From Clostridiales bacterium (lineage in GTDB: Bacteria; Bacillota; Clostridia; Christensenellales; CAG-917), in contig CP091734.1 of assembly GCA_022009995.1 (NCBI GenBank), forward strand, positions 1,116,001 to 1,180,000: a DNA stretch of 64,000 bases, in the 5' to 3' direction. The notes below the pieces were generated by a model that had not been told where the DNA came from, did not search any database, and saw only the letters and a list, made by a program, of their open reading frames with translations. Below are positions 1-10,453 of this stretch, in pieces; within the stretch, counting starts at the first letter, position 1; every line of letters starts with the position of its first letter. The position numbers and the translations under genes were made by a program.

Positions 1-632
1 CCGCTTTCAACCGACACGACGTACATCAAAGGGCTGAACGGCGTCAGGGTAAAGGCAAAGGTCGGCTTAATAGTTAATAGCAAGGTCGTGCACGAAGAAT
101 ACGGCGAGGTGCTGTTCAAGTCGTTCGGACTGTCAGGCATTGCGACGTTCAATAATTCGGCGTACTATGCGCGTCTCGGCGCGCCGAAAAACGCATATCT
201 TTCGTTAAACTTTCTGAATGAAAGCAAAAACGAAACTTTTTTGATACTGAAAGGCTGAAAGAATTTTCAAATGACGTCGGGGAACTGCTTTCGGGCGCGT
301 TCCATAAGATGATCGCGCAACAGATTCTGAATATGGCGGGCATACAGGGAAGTGCGGAAGCGACCGACGAAAATCTGCAAAAACTTGCCGACGTCGTTTC
401 CGATTTCAGAATCAAAATCACGGGCGTTTCCGATAAGTCGCTTGCACAGGTTATGAGCGGCGGTATCGACGCGTCGTGCGTAAATAAAAACACCCTTGAA
501 ATCAAGGGCGTTAATAATCTTTTTGTCGGCGGAGAGATTCTTAATATCGACGGGCTTTCGGGCGGCTACAACATAATGTGGGCGGTTGCGTCCGCAATTA
601 AAGTTTCCGACGAAATATCAGAAAAGCCTTAA
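1..632 (+). CDS. HI0933/BaiN-like FAD-dependent oxidoreductase, C-terminal part
   Basis: Only the 3' part of this gene is present; it enters from the left edge in frame 1. The product matches HI0933/BaiN-type flavoproteins, which bind FAD and NAD(P)H. The clearest mark is the C-terminal FAD-binding signature GLSGGYNIMWAVASA about 15 residues before the end, preceded by NNLFVGGEILNIDG. Reading is continuous only if one T is restored to the T run near 237-242 (giving ETFFDTERLKEF). The gene converges on the dnaI-like gene and their ends overlap by 15 bp. The substrate cannot be told from this fragment; family assignment is fairly sure. Confidence 0.75.
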
Positions 633-1560
633 ATCGTTGCCGTCAATGTTGGAAATAATCGTTTTGTTCACGTTGAAAAGTCGTGAGAAAACGCGCTCGT
701 TATAGGAGTTTTTGAGTTGTTCTTCGTTGAGGTTTGTTGTCACAAACACGGGTTTATCGGCTTTTTCGCGCTCGTCAAGTATCTTTAAGAGATATTCGTC
801 GGTAACGTTTTTGATTTTTTGCTCGCTTCCCAAATCGTCTATGATAAGCAGATCGCAGTCGATGACGTCGGCAAGGTATACGTCGCGCTCCGACACGAAC
901 GACGTGTGGTACGACAGCATAAGGGAATTCAGTTTGATTGCCGAAACGTACAAAACGCTGAATCCGTTTTTCATAAACTCGTTTGCGACGGCGTACATAA
1001 GATAACTTTTGCCGACGCCCGTGCCGCCCATTATGAGGGCGTTTTTATATTTCACGGAAGGATATTTGTCGCAATATTTTTTGAAAAGTTTATAGTTGGA
1101 CTCCAACTTTTTTCTTTGTTTCGCGTCCTTGATTTTTGAAAAATCGACGTCGGAAAACGTGACGTTTCGGATTTGCCCGATGCCGAGAAAATCGCATAAA
1201 GTTTCGTAATAACGCTTTTTGAAACAATCGCAGAATTTGCCCGAAAGCACGCCCGTGTCGTTGCACGTTTCGCAGTCGAATTTCGGCAAAAAGTCGCTTT
1301 CGCGCATGCCCATACGTTTAAGGGTTGCGGCGCGCTCCTTTTCAAGAAGTTTATTTTTTGAAGTTCGTCCGACGCGTCCTGTTTTCTCGCCTGTTTTAAT
1401 ACGACGTCGAAGTTCAAGGAAGAAAGCTCCTTTGTTATGCGTCTGAAATCGTCGTTTCCATTGCGCGGGCAAGGTTATTGTCGGCGACTTCGACCGCGCG
1501 GTCATGTTTCAATTTGTATTCGTCCTTAACGGCAAGGACGATTTTTCCGCTTTTCATCAT
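618..1560 (-). CDS. dnaI: DnaI/DnaC-like helicase loader ATPase
   Basis: This is an AAA+ ATPase of the DnaC/DnaI group that loads the replicative helicase. In the middle are Walker A GGTGVGKS and Walker B DLLIIDDLG, followed by sensor-1 (VFVTTNL) and an arginine-finger region (ERVFSRL). Upstream of the ATPase core lies a cysteine cluster, CETC...CDC, like the zinc-binding N-domain of DnaI. The N-terminal part is split by two missing A residues, near 1355 (DELQKNKLLEKE) and near 1455 (MENDDFRRITKEL). With these restored the protein is about 314 aa. The start ATG overlaps the dnaD stop by 4 bp (ATGA), so the pair is translationally coupled, as helicase-loader genes often are. Confidence 0.85.
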
Positions 1561-3004
1561 ATATCGTATTCCTCGATGTCGGGAACGTTTTTGAAGATGC
1601 TGTCAAGTTGTTCCTTGGTGTATTCGCGTTCCGTGAAGTTTTTCGCCGACGACTTCGGATTTTCGACGGCGATTGCCGATTTTTTGGCTTGTTCCAGCGT
1701 GGTTATGTGCGCGTCGTGCCACTTTGCAAGTTGCTTATTGATAAATTGCAGTGGGAAGCGGCTGTTTGAGGAAAGTTCCGCGGCGTACAGAATAAGGTCG
1801 TCGGGCATGCCCCATTCGGTGCACCAGACGCGGTAATATTCGCGGTCGTTTTGCGAAACGAACCTGTTTGTCCCGGCAAGCGACAGAACTTTTTTGATGA
1901 ACTCGTCGTTCTGGATTTGTCTGTCGATGTAATCGCGTATGGATTCGGACGTGATGCAGCCTTCCTTATAAAAGTGCATTACGGTCAGGTTCATACCCTG
2001 CAAGGTTTTGACGTTTGAAGTGAAGCAATATTTCGCGATGTCGAGCAGGGCGTCGTCGTCGAAGCCTTTTGAAAGCCACGGGCTGACGTATGTTTCGATA
2101 ATATAATCCAGGCTGTCGTAAAACACGCCGATCGTGCGGTTGATTTTTACGGCAAGGTCGTGGTAATGTTCGCGCTCCTTGACGTACTCGCTCATTTCGG
2201 ACTCGGTAAACTTATTCAGACGGTAATATTCGTCAAGGACGGCGTCAAGTTTTTTGAAACCGCCTTTGTTTTTGCATTGTTTTGCCGCAAAAAGTATCGC
2301 GGGCATATCGAAGCCCCAGTTTTTCGTCCATTTGACAAGCATTTGTTTTTCTTCGATATCGGTTGAACCGCGGCGACCGAGAGCGCGCATAAGAGAGCGC
2401 ATATCTTCGTCAAGAGAGTTGAACTCGTTGAGTTTGCCTCCACGTCCTCGACAGTCCTTACGCCTTCGCGCGCCCAGTTTCTTGCAACGGCGTTGATGTA
2501 AGGATAGCGCACGGTCGTGCCCTTATAGTTGATGCAATACTGGATAATCATAAGCATTGCGTCGGGCTGAATTTTCGTGCTGTCCATCACGTCGTAGTAC
2601 TGCAAATACTCGTTGGGCATAATCTGACGGGTGTTGAAAAGTCGTTGCGCCTCCACGTTGAAGTCGGAGAATTTCCCCGAAGCGTACTTTTTCGGGGGCT
2701 GTTTTGCGCCTTTTATCGACAAATATCTGACTTCCAGCGGGTTCACGGAAATGATTTCCAAAAGCCCCTGATTCTGCCAATACTTGAAAATTTCAAGGAT
2801 TTTATCTTCGTCCATATCAAGGACTTTCGCGAAACTTTCAACCGAGTTGTCGCGTCCCGATGGATTTGTGCAAAGATATAACCCATAAAGGTATACCTTT
2901 ATGTACCCTTCTTCGGCATAGGGCAGATATTCATTCATAAAAAGATTATCGACGAGCGTGAACGACTCCATCAGATAATCGCTTGAAAACTTGCAAAACG
3001 ACAT
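1557..3004 (-). CDS. dnaD: DnaD-domain replication initiation protein
   Basis: A primosome protein of about 482 aa. It has an N-terminal winged-helix-like part (YIKVYLYGLYLCTNPSGRDNSVESFAKVL) and two tandem DnaD/DnaB_2-type segments: one around QMLVKWTKNWGFDMPAILFA and one around YRVWCTEWGMPDDLILYAAE. Both carry the family's aromatic-rich W-x-x-x-WGF pattern. B. subtilis DnaD is roughly half this length, so the doubled C-domain is typical of longer clostridial versions. One A is missing near 2426; restoring it joins VEDVEAKLNEFNSLDEDMRSL. The start ATG is preceded by AAGGG about 9 nt upstream. It is the first gene of a two-gene unit with dnaI. Confidence 0.85.
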
Positions 3005-3149
3005 TTTTATAACCCTTTCAAAAAAAATCGACCTTGTAATTTTCGTTACAAAGGCGTATAATAAACGGTAAGTGAAAGTATAGCACGAATCGCGCGTGAA
3101 CGGTAAGCAAAAATACGCGCTTTTTGAAAATTTACAATATATTGTGATA

Positions 3150-3176
3150 ACAAAAAAAACCGACACAAATGTGTCA
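3150..3176 (-). terminator. intrinsic terminator of queT
   Basis: On the minus strand, GACACA-TT-TGTGTC is followed by GG and a run of eight T. The hairpin begins inside the queT stop codon region, so the transcript ends directly behind the gene. Confidence 0.7.
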
Positions 3177-3695
3177 GTTCTCTTTCGTTTCGTCGGCGGG
3201 GGTTTCGTCAAGAAAAGCCTTCCTCGTCACAAGCGACGGCACTTTCTTTTTGATAAGCAAAACAAGCGGCACGCCGATGAAGAATATCACGACTGCTTCG
3301 GACAGAGTAATCGAAATAAGATTTACCCAGTACGCCGCGTCCGTGCCCAGAAGATACCACATCAGCGGCAGCACAAGAGCATTGAGAAGTACCGGCGGCA
3401 ACCCGGCAAGCCAGGCGTTTTTAATCTTTGACGTCAGTATGCCGGCAATAAGCGTCGCAAGCGAGCCGAAAATCACGTCGTACACGGGGAAGGTCGAAAA
3501 CGCGTTCGCGGCGGCGCAACCTATCGTTATCCCCAGAATGCTTTCGGGCATAATATAAGGAAGCATGACAAGCGCTTCGCTCAGCCTGAACTGAACGGGA
3601 CCGAACGATATGGGTTGCAGTAATAAGGTCAGCGCGAAATACATTGCCGCGACCACGGCGGAATAAGCGATTTTTTTAACGGGAATCCTTTTCAC
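3174..3695 (-). CDS. queT: QueT family queuosine-precursor transporter (ECF S component)
   Basis: A 173-aa hydrophobic protein with about five membrane segments. It matches the QueT family, the substrate-binding S component of an energy-coupling-factor importer for queuosine precursors. The N-terminus (KKIAYSAVVAAMYFALTLLLQPISFGPVQFRLSEAL) is the conserved first helix and the FRLSEAL turn typical of the family; a charged tail follows the last helix. Translation starts at GTG, five bases behind GAGGTG. The gene stands alone with its own promoter, a short structured leader and a terminator. The leader resembles a preQ1 riboswitch, which agrees with the predicted substrate. Confidence 0.85.
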   Translation of the reverse strand: MKRIPVKKIAYSAVVAAMYFALTLLLQPISFGPVQFRLSEALVMLPYIMPESILGITIGCAAANAFSTFPVYDVIFGSLATLIAGILTSKIKNAWLAGLPPVLLNALVLPLMWYLLGTDAAYWVNLISITLSEAVVIFFIGVPLVLLIKKKVPSLVTRKAFLDETPADETKEN

Positions 3696-3701
3696 AAAGC
3701 A

Positions 3702-3740
3702 CCTCGGTTTTTTTATTGATGTGTTTTCCGAAAACCATCA
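3702..3740 (-). promoter_or_regulatory. candidate preQ1 riboswitch in the queT leader
   Basis: The predicted RNA starts with GATG, an apical segment containing CGG, then CATC, then an A-rich tail ending in CCGAGG. CCGAGG overlaps the ribosome-binding site, and TCGG in the loop can pair with CCGA in the tail. A short 5' stem, an A-rich linker and a pseudoknot covering the ribosome site are the plan of class I preQ1 riboswitches. The ligand-contacting C just before the 3' arm is not clearly in place, so class assignment is unsure. Confidence 0.45.
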
Positions 3741-3745
3741 AGCGC

Positions 3746-3774
3746 ACTATAACACAAAAAACTTAATTTGACAA
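3746..3774 (-). promoter_or_regulatory. sigma-A promoter for queT
   Basis: TTGTCA (3774-3769) and TATAGT (3751-3746) are separated by 17 bp. The start is expected near 3739, the first base of the leader stem. Confidence 0.65.
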
Positions 3775-3793
3775 CACTTTTAAGGAGATATTT

Positions 3794-4275
3794 ATGGCAG
3801 AATTCAAAAATGCGGAAGAAATGCTGAAAAACTATACCACGCACGGCTGTTTCGTCGTCGCGGGCGAAAGACCGAACGTTATGACCGCAAGCTGGGGCTT
3901 CTTCGGAGAAATGTGGGGCAAAAAAGTTGCGGTCGTCCCCGTGCGCGACAGCAGATTCACAAAAGGTATTATCGATGAAAAACGGGAATTCACGCTATGC
4001 GTGCCTTTTGGCGATAAGTACAAAAAAGAACTTTTGTATTGCGGCACGAAGTCGGGACGGGATTGCGATAAGGTGAAAGATCTTTGTCTTAAATCACGCC
4101 CGCAAAAAAAGTGAACACCTACGTTATCGACGGGTGCGGGGCGTATTACGAATGCAAGGTTTTGCATGTCATGGATTTTTCGGGACAGGAGCTTTCGCCT
4201 TTCGTGAAAAAAGCATACGGCGAAAAGCCCGATTACCACAATTTTTACTTTGCGGAAATCGTCGAAGAATATTAA
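3794..4275 (+). CDS. flavin reductase-like FMN-binding protein
   Basis: A protein of about 160 aa of the flavin-reductase-like split-barrel family, which binds FMN and reduces or uses flavin. The family pattern is visible in the stretch NVMTASWGFFGEMWGKKVAVVPV, followed by RDSRFTKGIIDEKREFTLCVP. One A is missing near 4092; restoring it gives KDLCLKITPAKKVNTYVIDG and continues to FYFAEIVEEY. AAGGAG lies 7 bases before the ATG. The gene is divergent from queT and followed by its own terminator. The physiological electron partner is unknown. Confidence 0.75.
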
Positions 4276-4287
4276 GCGTAAAAAAAG

Positions 4288-4315
4288 GGGACTGCGAACA
4301 GTCCCTTTCGTTTTT
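4288..4315 (+). terminator. bidirectional intrinsic terminator
   Basis: GGGACTG-CGAA-CAGTCCC is followed by T-rich sequence on the plus strand and by eight T on the minus strand. It serves the flavin reductase gene and the converging small gene after galT. Confidence 0.8.
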
Positions 4316-4321
4316 AAGTAA

Positions 4322-4578
4322 TCAGTCTTCTTTCACGTTCTCCACGACGAGCTTGTCGAAATCGACGGGCTCAACAAAGTCGCGGGGCAGAAATTTCACG
4401 CTGTTGTAATTTGCGAAATGGTGAAAGTGTTGCGACAATACGACGGGCGTCGAAAGGTCGAAAGCGTCAACCGCTTCTTTCAGCATTTCATCGAAAACGT
4501 CGCGCGAAACGCCTTTTTCGACAAAACTATCGAGTTTGTGATTTTGTCGCCGACGTAAGTTTTTATCCAGAGTTTCAT
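4322..4578 (-). CDS. small conserved-looking protein of unknown function
   Basis: A protein of about 85 aa that starts one base after the galT stop. It begins MKLWIKTYVGDKITKLDSFVEK and ends KLVVENVKED. One A must be restored near 4527; without it the frame stops after about 32 codons. It has no signal peptide or membrane segment and is rich in acidic and aromatic residues (SQHFHHFANYNSVKFLP). I do not recognise a family. Coupling to galT and codon use like its neighbours suggest it is a real gene and not chance coding. Confidence 0.6.
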
Positions 4579-4579
4579 A

Positions 4580-6098
4580 TTAAAATCCGCAGTAGGTCAT
4601 AAAGCGGTCGAACGCCTGTTCGCCTTTTTCGTCGTGCTTGAACACCGCCGTGCAATCGAGAATACGGACGCAGGCGTCGTTGATGTAATCGGTGACGCGG
4701 GTTGCCGCTTCTTCTTCTGTAAGACTTGTGCCGAAGTCGTTTGCAAGCTGCGCGATCATGCCGATATGCTTGCTCAAAGGATTGCTTTCATCTGACAATG
4801 CCTTGAAGTCAAGCGGGGTTTTGCCGGTTAATATATCGCGGATACCGTGCGCTTCGGACGCAAGGCGGCCGGGAAGAATGAAAAGTCCCAACGCCTCGAT
4901 AATTCCGATGCCTTCTTTTTTGATGTTGTGCAGGTCTTCCGTGGGATGGAAAATACCGAACGGGTGAGCCTTGTCTGTGCGGTTATTTCGCAAAATCATA
5001 TCGATTACGTAATGATTTTCGTCGTTAAACCTTGCAATCGGCGTAACGGTGTTGTGCGGCTCGTTTCTTGTCTTTGCGGAAATATCGACGTTTTTGTCGC
5101 TGTATTCGCGCCAGCATTTGAGGATATGCGCGGCAAGTTCTTTCACTTCTTTCCTGTCTTTTCCTTCAAGGCGGATCACGCTGTTGTACCAGTCGACAAT
5201 CGACACTTTGACGTTTTCAAAGGAACTGTGAGTGAAAAACTTTTTGGACGGCGCGCTCATTTCGGGCAATACCTTACTGCCGCCCTGATAATGGTCGTGC
5301 GACAAAATGCTGCCGCCGACGATGGGCAAATCCGCGTTGCTGCCGATGAAGTAATCGGGGAAGAGTTCCACAAAGTCGAACATTCTTTCAAAGGTATCGG
5401 CGTCGATGTGCATCGGGCGATGCTCGTCCGAAAGCGCGATGCAGTGGTTTTCAAAATATACGTAGGGCGAAAACTGGAAATGCCATACCTCGTTGTTGAG
5501 GATAATCGGAATCGTACGAAGAGTCTGACGGGCAGGGCGTGCGGCGTTTCCCGAAAACCCGACGCATTCCTTGCAGAGCATACATTTGGGGTATGCGGTC
5601 TGCGGCGCGTTTCGCGGCGAGAATGGCTTTCGGGTCTTTTTCCGGCTTGCTGAGATTTATGGTAATCATAATATCGCCGCGCGGATTTGCGACTTTCCAG
5701 CCGATGTTTTTGTCGATGTCGACTTTCCTTATATAATTGCTGTTGACGGACAGGTTGTAAAGGTATTTCGTCGCGAGAGCGGGATCGCTTGCGGCAAGTT
5801 GTTCAAACGTGGTGATAACCTGAAACGGCATCGGCATAAGAAGCCCCATGACGCGGGTTTCAAAGTTGATTTTTTCCCATTCTTCGGCAAGGTGGTTTTC
5901 CGCGGCGTATTCGTTGACGTCGTCCAGAATTTCCTGCAAAGGACGGCAGTTATCGACGGGCGCGTCCGCGGGTGCGTCCACTTTCAGAAGGTCCAGAAGG
6001 TTATTCCGTCTCAGAATATAATCTTCCTCGTACATATCGAGGTTTTTGCCTGCGTAAAAAAGCAACTCTTCAATAACAACTTTAATATCGTTTGTCAT
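4580..6098 (-). CDS. galT: galactose-1-phosphate uridylyltransferase, class II
   Basis: GalT exchanges UMP between UDP-glucose and galactose-1-phosphate in the Leloir pathway. The length (about 505 aa) and the active-site block [13 protein letters not shown] belong to the Gram-positive class II form. One base is extra in a C run near 5573: removing it joins [17 protein letters not shown], a conserved cysteine-rich turn. I chose the ATG at 6098, which lies 8 nt behind AAGGAG; a TTG two codons upstream is too close to that site. The gene is divergent from galK and followed by a coupled small gene. Confidence 0.9.
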
Positions 6099-6119
6099 CG
6101 TCAAAACTCCTTATAATAA

Positions 6120-6148
6120 TTGCAATTATTATACGATTGTGTTATAAT
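6120..6148 (+). promoter_or_regulatory. promoter for galK with nearby inverted repeat
   Basis: TTGCAA and TATAAT are 17 bp apart. Directly downstream, TTATCG-N7-CGATAA (6154-6172) forms an inverted repeat at the expected transcript start, a plausible operator site in the galT-galK divergent gap. No regulator gene lies beside it. Confidence 0.55.
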
Positions 6149-6225
6149 CGCCTTATCGTTATTCCCGATAAAGCAAATTTATTTTAATGTAATTCGGGGA
6201 AATATGCAACGGATTTACGGGTAAT

Positions 6226-7485
6226 ATGCAAAAAATCACGTCAATCGACGAAATTACTTGTTCGTCGGAGTTTGAAAAAACGGTAACCCATCTTTACGGC
6301 TCGGCGGAAGGTCAGACCGAAAGATACAAAAATCTTTACCTTGCCCACATTGAAAATTTCAACCTTGCGGAAGGGGAATTCTTTTCAAGCCCCGGCAGGA
6401 TCGAAGTTATCGGCAACCACACCGATCATAACCACGGAAAAGTGCTTACGGCGGCAATCTCCGTCGACACGCTTGCGTTCGTGACGAAAACCGACGACAA
6501 TATCGTCAGAATCAATTCCGAAGGATACGCCCCGTTTGAACAAACCTTGACGACCTTTCTTTCGTCGAAAGCGAGGCGGGCGACAGCAAAGCCCTTGTAA
6601 AAGGCATTGCGAAATACTTTGTCGATAACGGCTTTAGCGTCGGCGGATTCACGGCAAGCGTTACTTCGTGCGTTCCTGCGGCGGCGGGCGTTTCTTCGTC
6701 TGCCTCGTTTGAACTGTTGATTGCCGAAATCTTCAACGTGCTTTACAACGACGGCGCGGTGTCGAAAATGAAAAAGGCTCAGGCGTCGCAATATGCGGAA
6801 AACGTTTATTTCTTAAAGCCGTGCGGACTTATGGACCAGTCGGCGATATCTTTGGGCGGCGTTTCGATGATCGATTTCGAAAACGTTGAAAATCCCTTTG
6901 TGCTCGGCGTGCAGTATCCGTTCACCGACACCGACATCGTCATCACGAATACGGGCGGCAATCACGCCGACCTTACTTCCGACTACGCCGCAATCCGCGC
7001 GGAAATGGAAGAAGTTTCCGAAAAGTTTTCGGAAAAGTATTTAAGGCTTGTCGATTATCAGAAGTTTCTGGACGCAATCCCCGCGTTGCAAAACGAAGTT
7101 TCGGGCAGGGCAATTATGCGCGCGATACACTTCTTTGACGAAAATCTGCGCGTCGATAAGGCGGTTTCCGCAATCAATATGAAACGCCGACGCTTTTTAC
7201 AAAATCGTGGGCGAAAGCGGCGACAGCAGTTTCAAACTTCTGCAAAACTGCTACGTTCCTGCGGATACGGTTCAGCGCATACCTTTGGGTATCGTACTTT
7301 CGCAACACGTCACGGGCGTGAAAGCGGTGCGCGTGCACGGCGGCGGCTTTGCCGGGACGATTATCGCATTTGTCGAAAAGGCGGAAACGCACGAATACGT
7401 CGAGCATATGAGCGAAGTTTTCGGCGCGGAGCACGTTTATAAGCTTTCAATAAGACAGGAGGGCGCTTGTCGCGTCGAATTCTGA
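6226..7485 (+). CDS. galK: galactokinase (GHMP kinase)
   Basis: GalK phosphorylates galactose at C1. The N-terminal substrate signature is GRIEVIGNHTDHNHGKVL, the ATP loop is PAAAGVSSSASFELLIAEIF, and the C-terminal GHMP motif is VRVHGGGFAGTIIAF. Two one-base breaks occur: a missing A near 6552 (FEQNLDDLSFVES) and an extra A near 7183 (INMNADAFYKIVGESGD). Corrected length is about 419 aa, normal for the family. It is transcribed away from galT and runs into lgt, whose likely start lies inside the galK end. Confidence 0.9.
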
Positions 7486-8345
7486 TGTTATACGACGTTC
7501 TTATGAATATAAATCCCGTGGCGTTCCGCATCGGGAATCTTGAAGTAAGGTGGTATGGGCTTATCATCACGTGCGCGATGGTGCTGGGGCTTATCATTCT
7601 TATTTTCATGGCAAAAAAGAAAGGCATTTCTTCCGACGACACGCTGGAACTTTTCCTGTGGGTAATTCCGCTGGGCATAGTTTTCGCGCGTGTGATTTAC
7701 GTTTTTGCAAACAATAAGGAATACGGATATTTCCCCATCGAGTCGTGGGACGACTTCGTAAACTGCATCGCGATCTGGGACGGCGGTATCACCATTTACG
7801 GCGGTATGGTCGGCGGCGTTTTGGGCGCGCTTATCTTCTGCAAAAGGAAAAAAATCAAACTCGGCACGATACTCGATATGCTTGTGCCGATAGTGCTGTT
7901 GTGTCAGGCAATCGGAAGATGGGGCAATTTCTGCAATCAGGAAGCCTACGGACAACTTGTCACCAACGAGAAACTTTTCGGGCTGCCGTTTTCGGTTTAT
8001 ATCGACGCGGCGCACGCCGTGAACGGGGCGGCGGGTTGGTATCAGGCGACTTTTTTTTACGAATCGGTCTATAATTTCATCGGCGCGATTTTGACGTATT
8101 GTCTGTGGCGCAAAAACAAAGTGAACGGCGCGCTCGTTTTCTTTTACGGCGTATGGTACTGCGTGATTCGTCTTATCCTTGACTTTTTGCGCGTGGACGG
8201 ACTTTTGTCGACGAAAATCGCCTGCGTCATAGTTATACCCACGTTCACCGCTTTGGGTATTTGGTATTATTTACACGGACTTAAAAAACTCGACCACGAT
8301 AAGGCCGCGCTGGAAGTCGAGGAAATGCTCGCTTCCGACGATTAA
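7467..8345 (+). CDS. lgt: prolipoprotein diacylglyceryl transferase
   Basis: Lgt attaches diacylglycerol from phosphatidylglycerol to the lipobox cysteine of lipoproteins in the membrane. The diagnostic block GRWGNFCNQEAYG is present, preceded by DGGITIYGGMVGGVLGA; about seven membrane helices can be seen over 292 aa. The TTG start at 7467 has AGGAGG 4-5 nt upstream, inside the galK end. An ATG at 7503 (MNINPVAFRIGNLEVRWYG) is closer to the usual family start but has no ribosome site. Its products are likely the five lipoproteins in this window. Confidence 0.92.
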   Translation: MSRRILMLYDVLMNINPVAFRIGNLEVRWYGLIITCAMVLGLIILIFMAKKKGISSDDTLELFLWVIPLGIVFARVIYVFANNKEYGYFPIESWDDFVNCIAIWDGGITIYGGMVGGVLGALIFCKRKKIKLGTILDMLVPIVLLCQAIGRWGNFCNQEAYGQLVTNEKLFGLPFSVYIDAAHAVNGAAGWYQATFFYESVYNFIGAILTYCLWRKNKVNGALVFFYGVWYCVIRLILDFLRVDGLLSTKIACVIVIPTFTALGIWYYLHGLKKLDHDKAALEVEEMLASDD

Positions 8346-8354
8346 AGGAGAAAT

Positions 8355-9781
8355 ATGAGAAACTTAACCTTGCTTACCGACTTTTACGAACTCACGATGA
8401 TGAACGGATATCTGAAAGAGGGCATCGCCGACAACGAGGCGTGCTTCGACGTTTTTTATCGTGGCGGAAACAAGCTCGAATACGCAATGTGCGCGGGGCT
8501 GGAACAAGTCGTGGACTACGTCAACAATCTGCACTTCGACAAGGAAGATTTGGATTACCTCGACGGGCTGAACGTTTCGGAAAAGAATTTATCGAAAGGC
8601 TGAAAAACTTCAAATTCACGGGCGATATTTACGCCGTGCCCGAAGGTACGATTATTTTCCCGTATGAGCCCATTCTGACAATCAAAGCGCCCCTTTTCGA
8701 GGCGCAACTTCTGGAAACCGCGATACTTTGCGTGCTTAATCATCAGACGCTCATCGCGACGAAAGCGGCAAGGCTTTGCCAGAATACCGACGCGAAAATT
8801 ATGGAGTTCGGTTTAAGGCGCGCGCAAGGTCCCGACGCAGGCATTTACGGCGCAAGGGCAGCGTATATCGGCGGTTGCAGAAGCACCTCGAACGTGCTTG
8901 CCGGACAAATGTTCGGTATCCCCGTGAAAGGCACGCACGCCCACAGCTGGGTTATGTCTTTCCCCGACGAACTGACGGCGTTTCGCGCGTATGCGGAACT
9001 TTATCCCGAAGGGTGCATGCTGCTTGTCGACACTTACGACACCTTAAAAAGCGGCGTACCCAACGCAATCAAAGTCTTTGACGAACTCAAACAAAAAGGA
9101 TATAAACCTCTCGGGATCAGGCTTGACAGCGGCGACCTTGCGTATCTTTCCAAAGAAGCACGCAAAATGCTGGACGACGCGGGACATTCCGACTGCATCA
9201 TCTGCGTTTCAAACGACATCGACGAGCAGGTTTTGCTGAGTCTGAAAGCGCAGGACGCGAAAATCGACCTTTTCGGCATAGGCACCCGCCTTATCACAAG
9301 TTACGACGCGCCTTCGCTCGGCGGCGTTTACAAACTTTGTGCAATCGAAGAAAACGGAAAACTCGTGCCGAAAATCAAACTGTCCGACACCCAGGCGAAA
9401 ATCACCAACCCGGGGCTTAAAAAGATTTTCAGGATTTACGACGAAAACGGCTTTGCAAAAGCCGACCTTATCGCGCTCAAAAAGGACAAAATCGACACGG
9501 ATAAACCTTTGACGATTTTCCACCCGCAATACCCGTGGAAGAAAACCACGTTTGAAAAATACAGCGTGAGAGAACTGATGGTTACGGTGTTCAAGGGCGG
9601 AAAACAAGTGTATAAACTGCCGTCGCTTGAAGAAATCGCAAAATATGCCGACAACGAAATCGCGCATTTTTACCCCGAGTATTTAAGGACGGTGAACACG
9701 CAGGAATACAAGGTTGACCTTTCCGACAACCTTTACAATCTCAAAATCAAAATGCTCACGAAAAACAGCAAAAAAAGATAA
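8355..9781 (+). CDS. pncB: nicotinate phosphoribosyltransferase
   Basis: The enzyme converts nicotinate and PRPP to nicotinate mononucleotide in NAD salvage. The N-terminus LLTDFYELTMMNGYL is the family signature; the core contains GTHAHSWVMSF and the phosphoribosyl-binding region GIRLDSGDLAYLSKEARK. One A is missing near 8588; restoring it gives NVSEKEFIERLKNFKF. Length is then about 476 aa. AAGGAG stands 4 bases before the ATG. It follows lgt by 9 bp and is likely co-transcribed. Confidence 0.92.
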
Positions 9782-9859
9782 TTATCGTCGTTTTTCGACA
9801 AAAAATTCAAAACTTCAAAAGACCTTCGTCGGTTACAATATAGCCACGGAGGTTTTTTT

Positions 9860-10414
9860 GTGGGTAAAAAAAATTTAACGTTCAAAACGGAACTTAACGG
9901 TTACAAAAAATGCGAGGTCGACGAAAGACTTCAAAAAGACGCAAGGCGCATCGAGGTGCTGGAAGCGCAGGTCGCGCTCGTCGACGGGTTGAAAGATGAA
10001 AATCAAAGACTTGCGTCGGAAGTCGAAAAGTACAAAAAATGCGAGGACGAGGTCAAGAACGTGCTTGCCGTCGCGACAAAAAAAGCGTTTGACATCAAAA
10101 CGGATATGAAACTTCAATACGCGCTGGAAACCGAAAGGCTGAAAATTTTCAAGGCGAAATGGACAAGCGCGTACGACGAATTGAAAAGGAAATACGGATT
10201 CGATACCGACGCCGCAATCGTCGAAAGCACGGTTACCGACGTGTCCTTGAAAATCGAGGCTATTCTCAACAAAGATTTCGGGATACGACTGACCGACGAC
10301 GCCACCGACGCCGAAAAACAACTTATGGAAGAAGCGGACAGACTTTCAATCAGTCAGGACGAAATAAATAAACTTGTCGAAAAATTGAAAGGAGAGCTTA
10401 AAAACGTGTCGTAG
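9860..10414 (+). CDS. DivIVA-like coiled-coil protein
   Basis: A 184-aa protein whose N-terminus, LTFKTELNGYKKCEVDERLQ, fits the DivIVA pattern of F-x(4)-GY-x(3)-EVD-x(2)-L. DivIVA proteins bind curved membrane at the division site or pole through this region. A long heptad-rich stretch follows (RIEVLEAQVALVDGLKDENQ), then a second helical part. Translation starts at GTG, 7 bases behind GGAGG. It lies between pncB and yugP with no clear operon partner. DivIVA-like relation is reasonable; the exact role is not known. Confidence 0.6.
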   Translation: MGKKNLTFKTELNGYKKCEVDERLQKDARRIEVLEAQVALVDGLKDENQRLASEVEKYKKCEDEVKNVLAVATKKAFDIKTDMKLQYALETERLKIFKAKWTSAYDELKRKYGFDTDAAIVESTVTDVSLKIEAILNKDFGIRLTDDATDAEKQLMEEADRLSISQDEINKLVEKLKGELKNVS

Positions 10415-10418
10415 CCGC

Positions 10419-10447
10419 TTGAAAACGCGCACTTATTATTGTATAAT
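10419..10447 (+). promoter_or_regulatory. promoter placing the transcript start at the yugP ATG
   Basis: TTGAAA and TATAAT are separated by 17 bp. Six bases follow before the ATG at 10454, so a normal +1 falls on the start codon. There is no ribosome-binding site in between. Confidence 0.65.
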
Positions 10448-10453
10448 ATAAGT

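Noticed and set aside
3769..3790. TTGACA as a promoter for the flavin reductase gene
   Set aside because: It is the complement of the queT -35 box and is followed directly by the ribosome site, leaving no -10.
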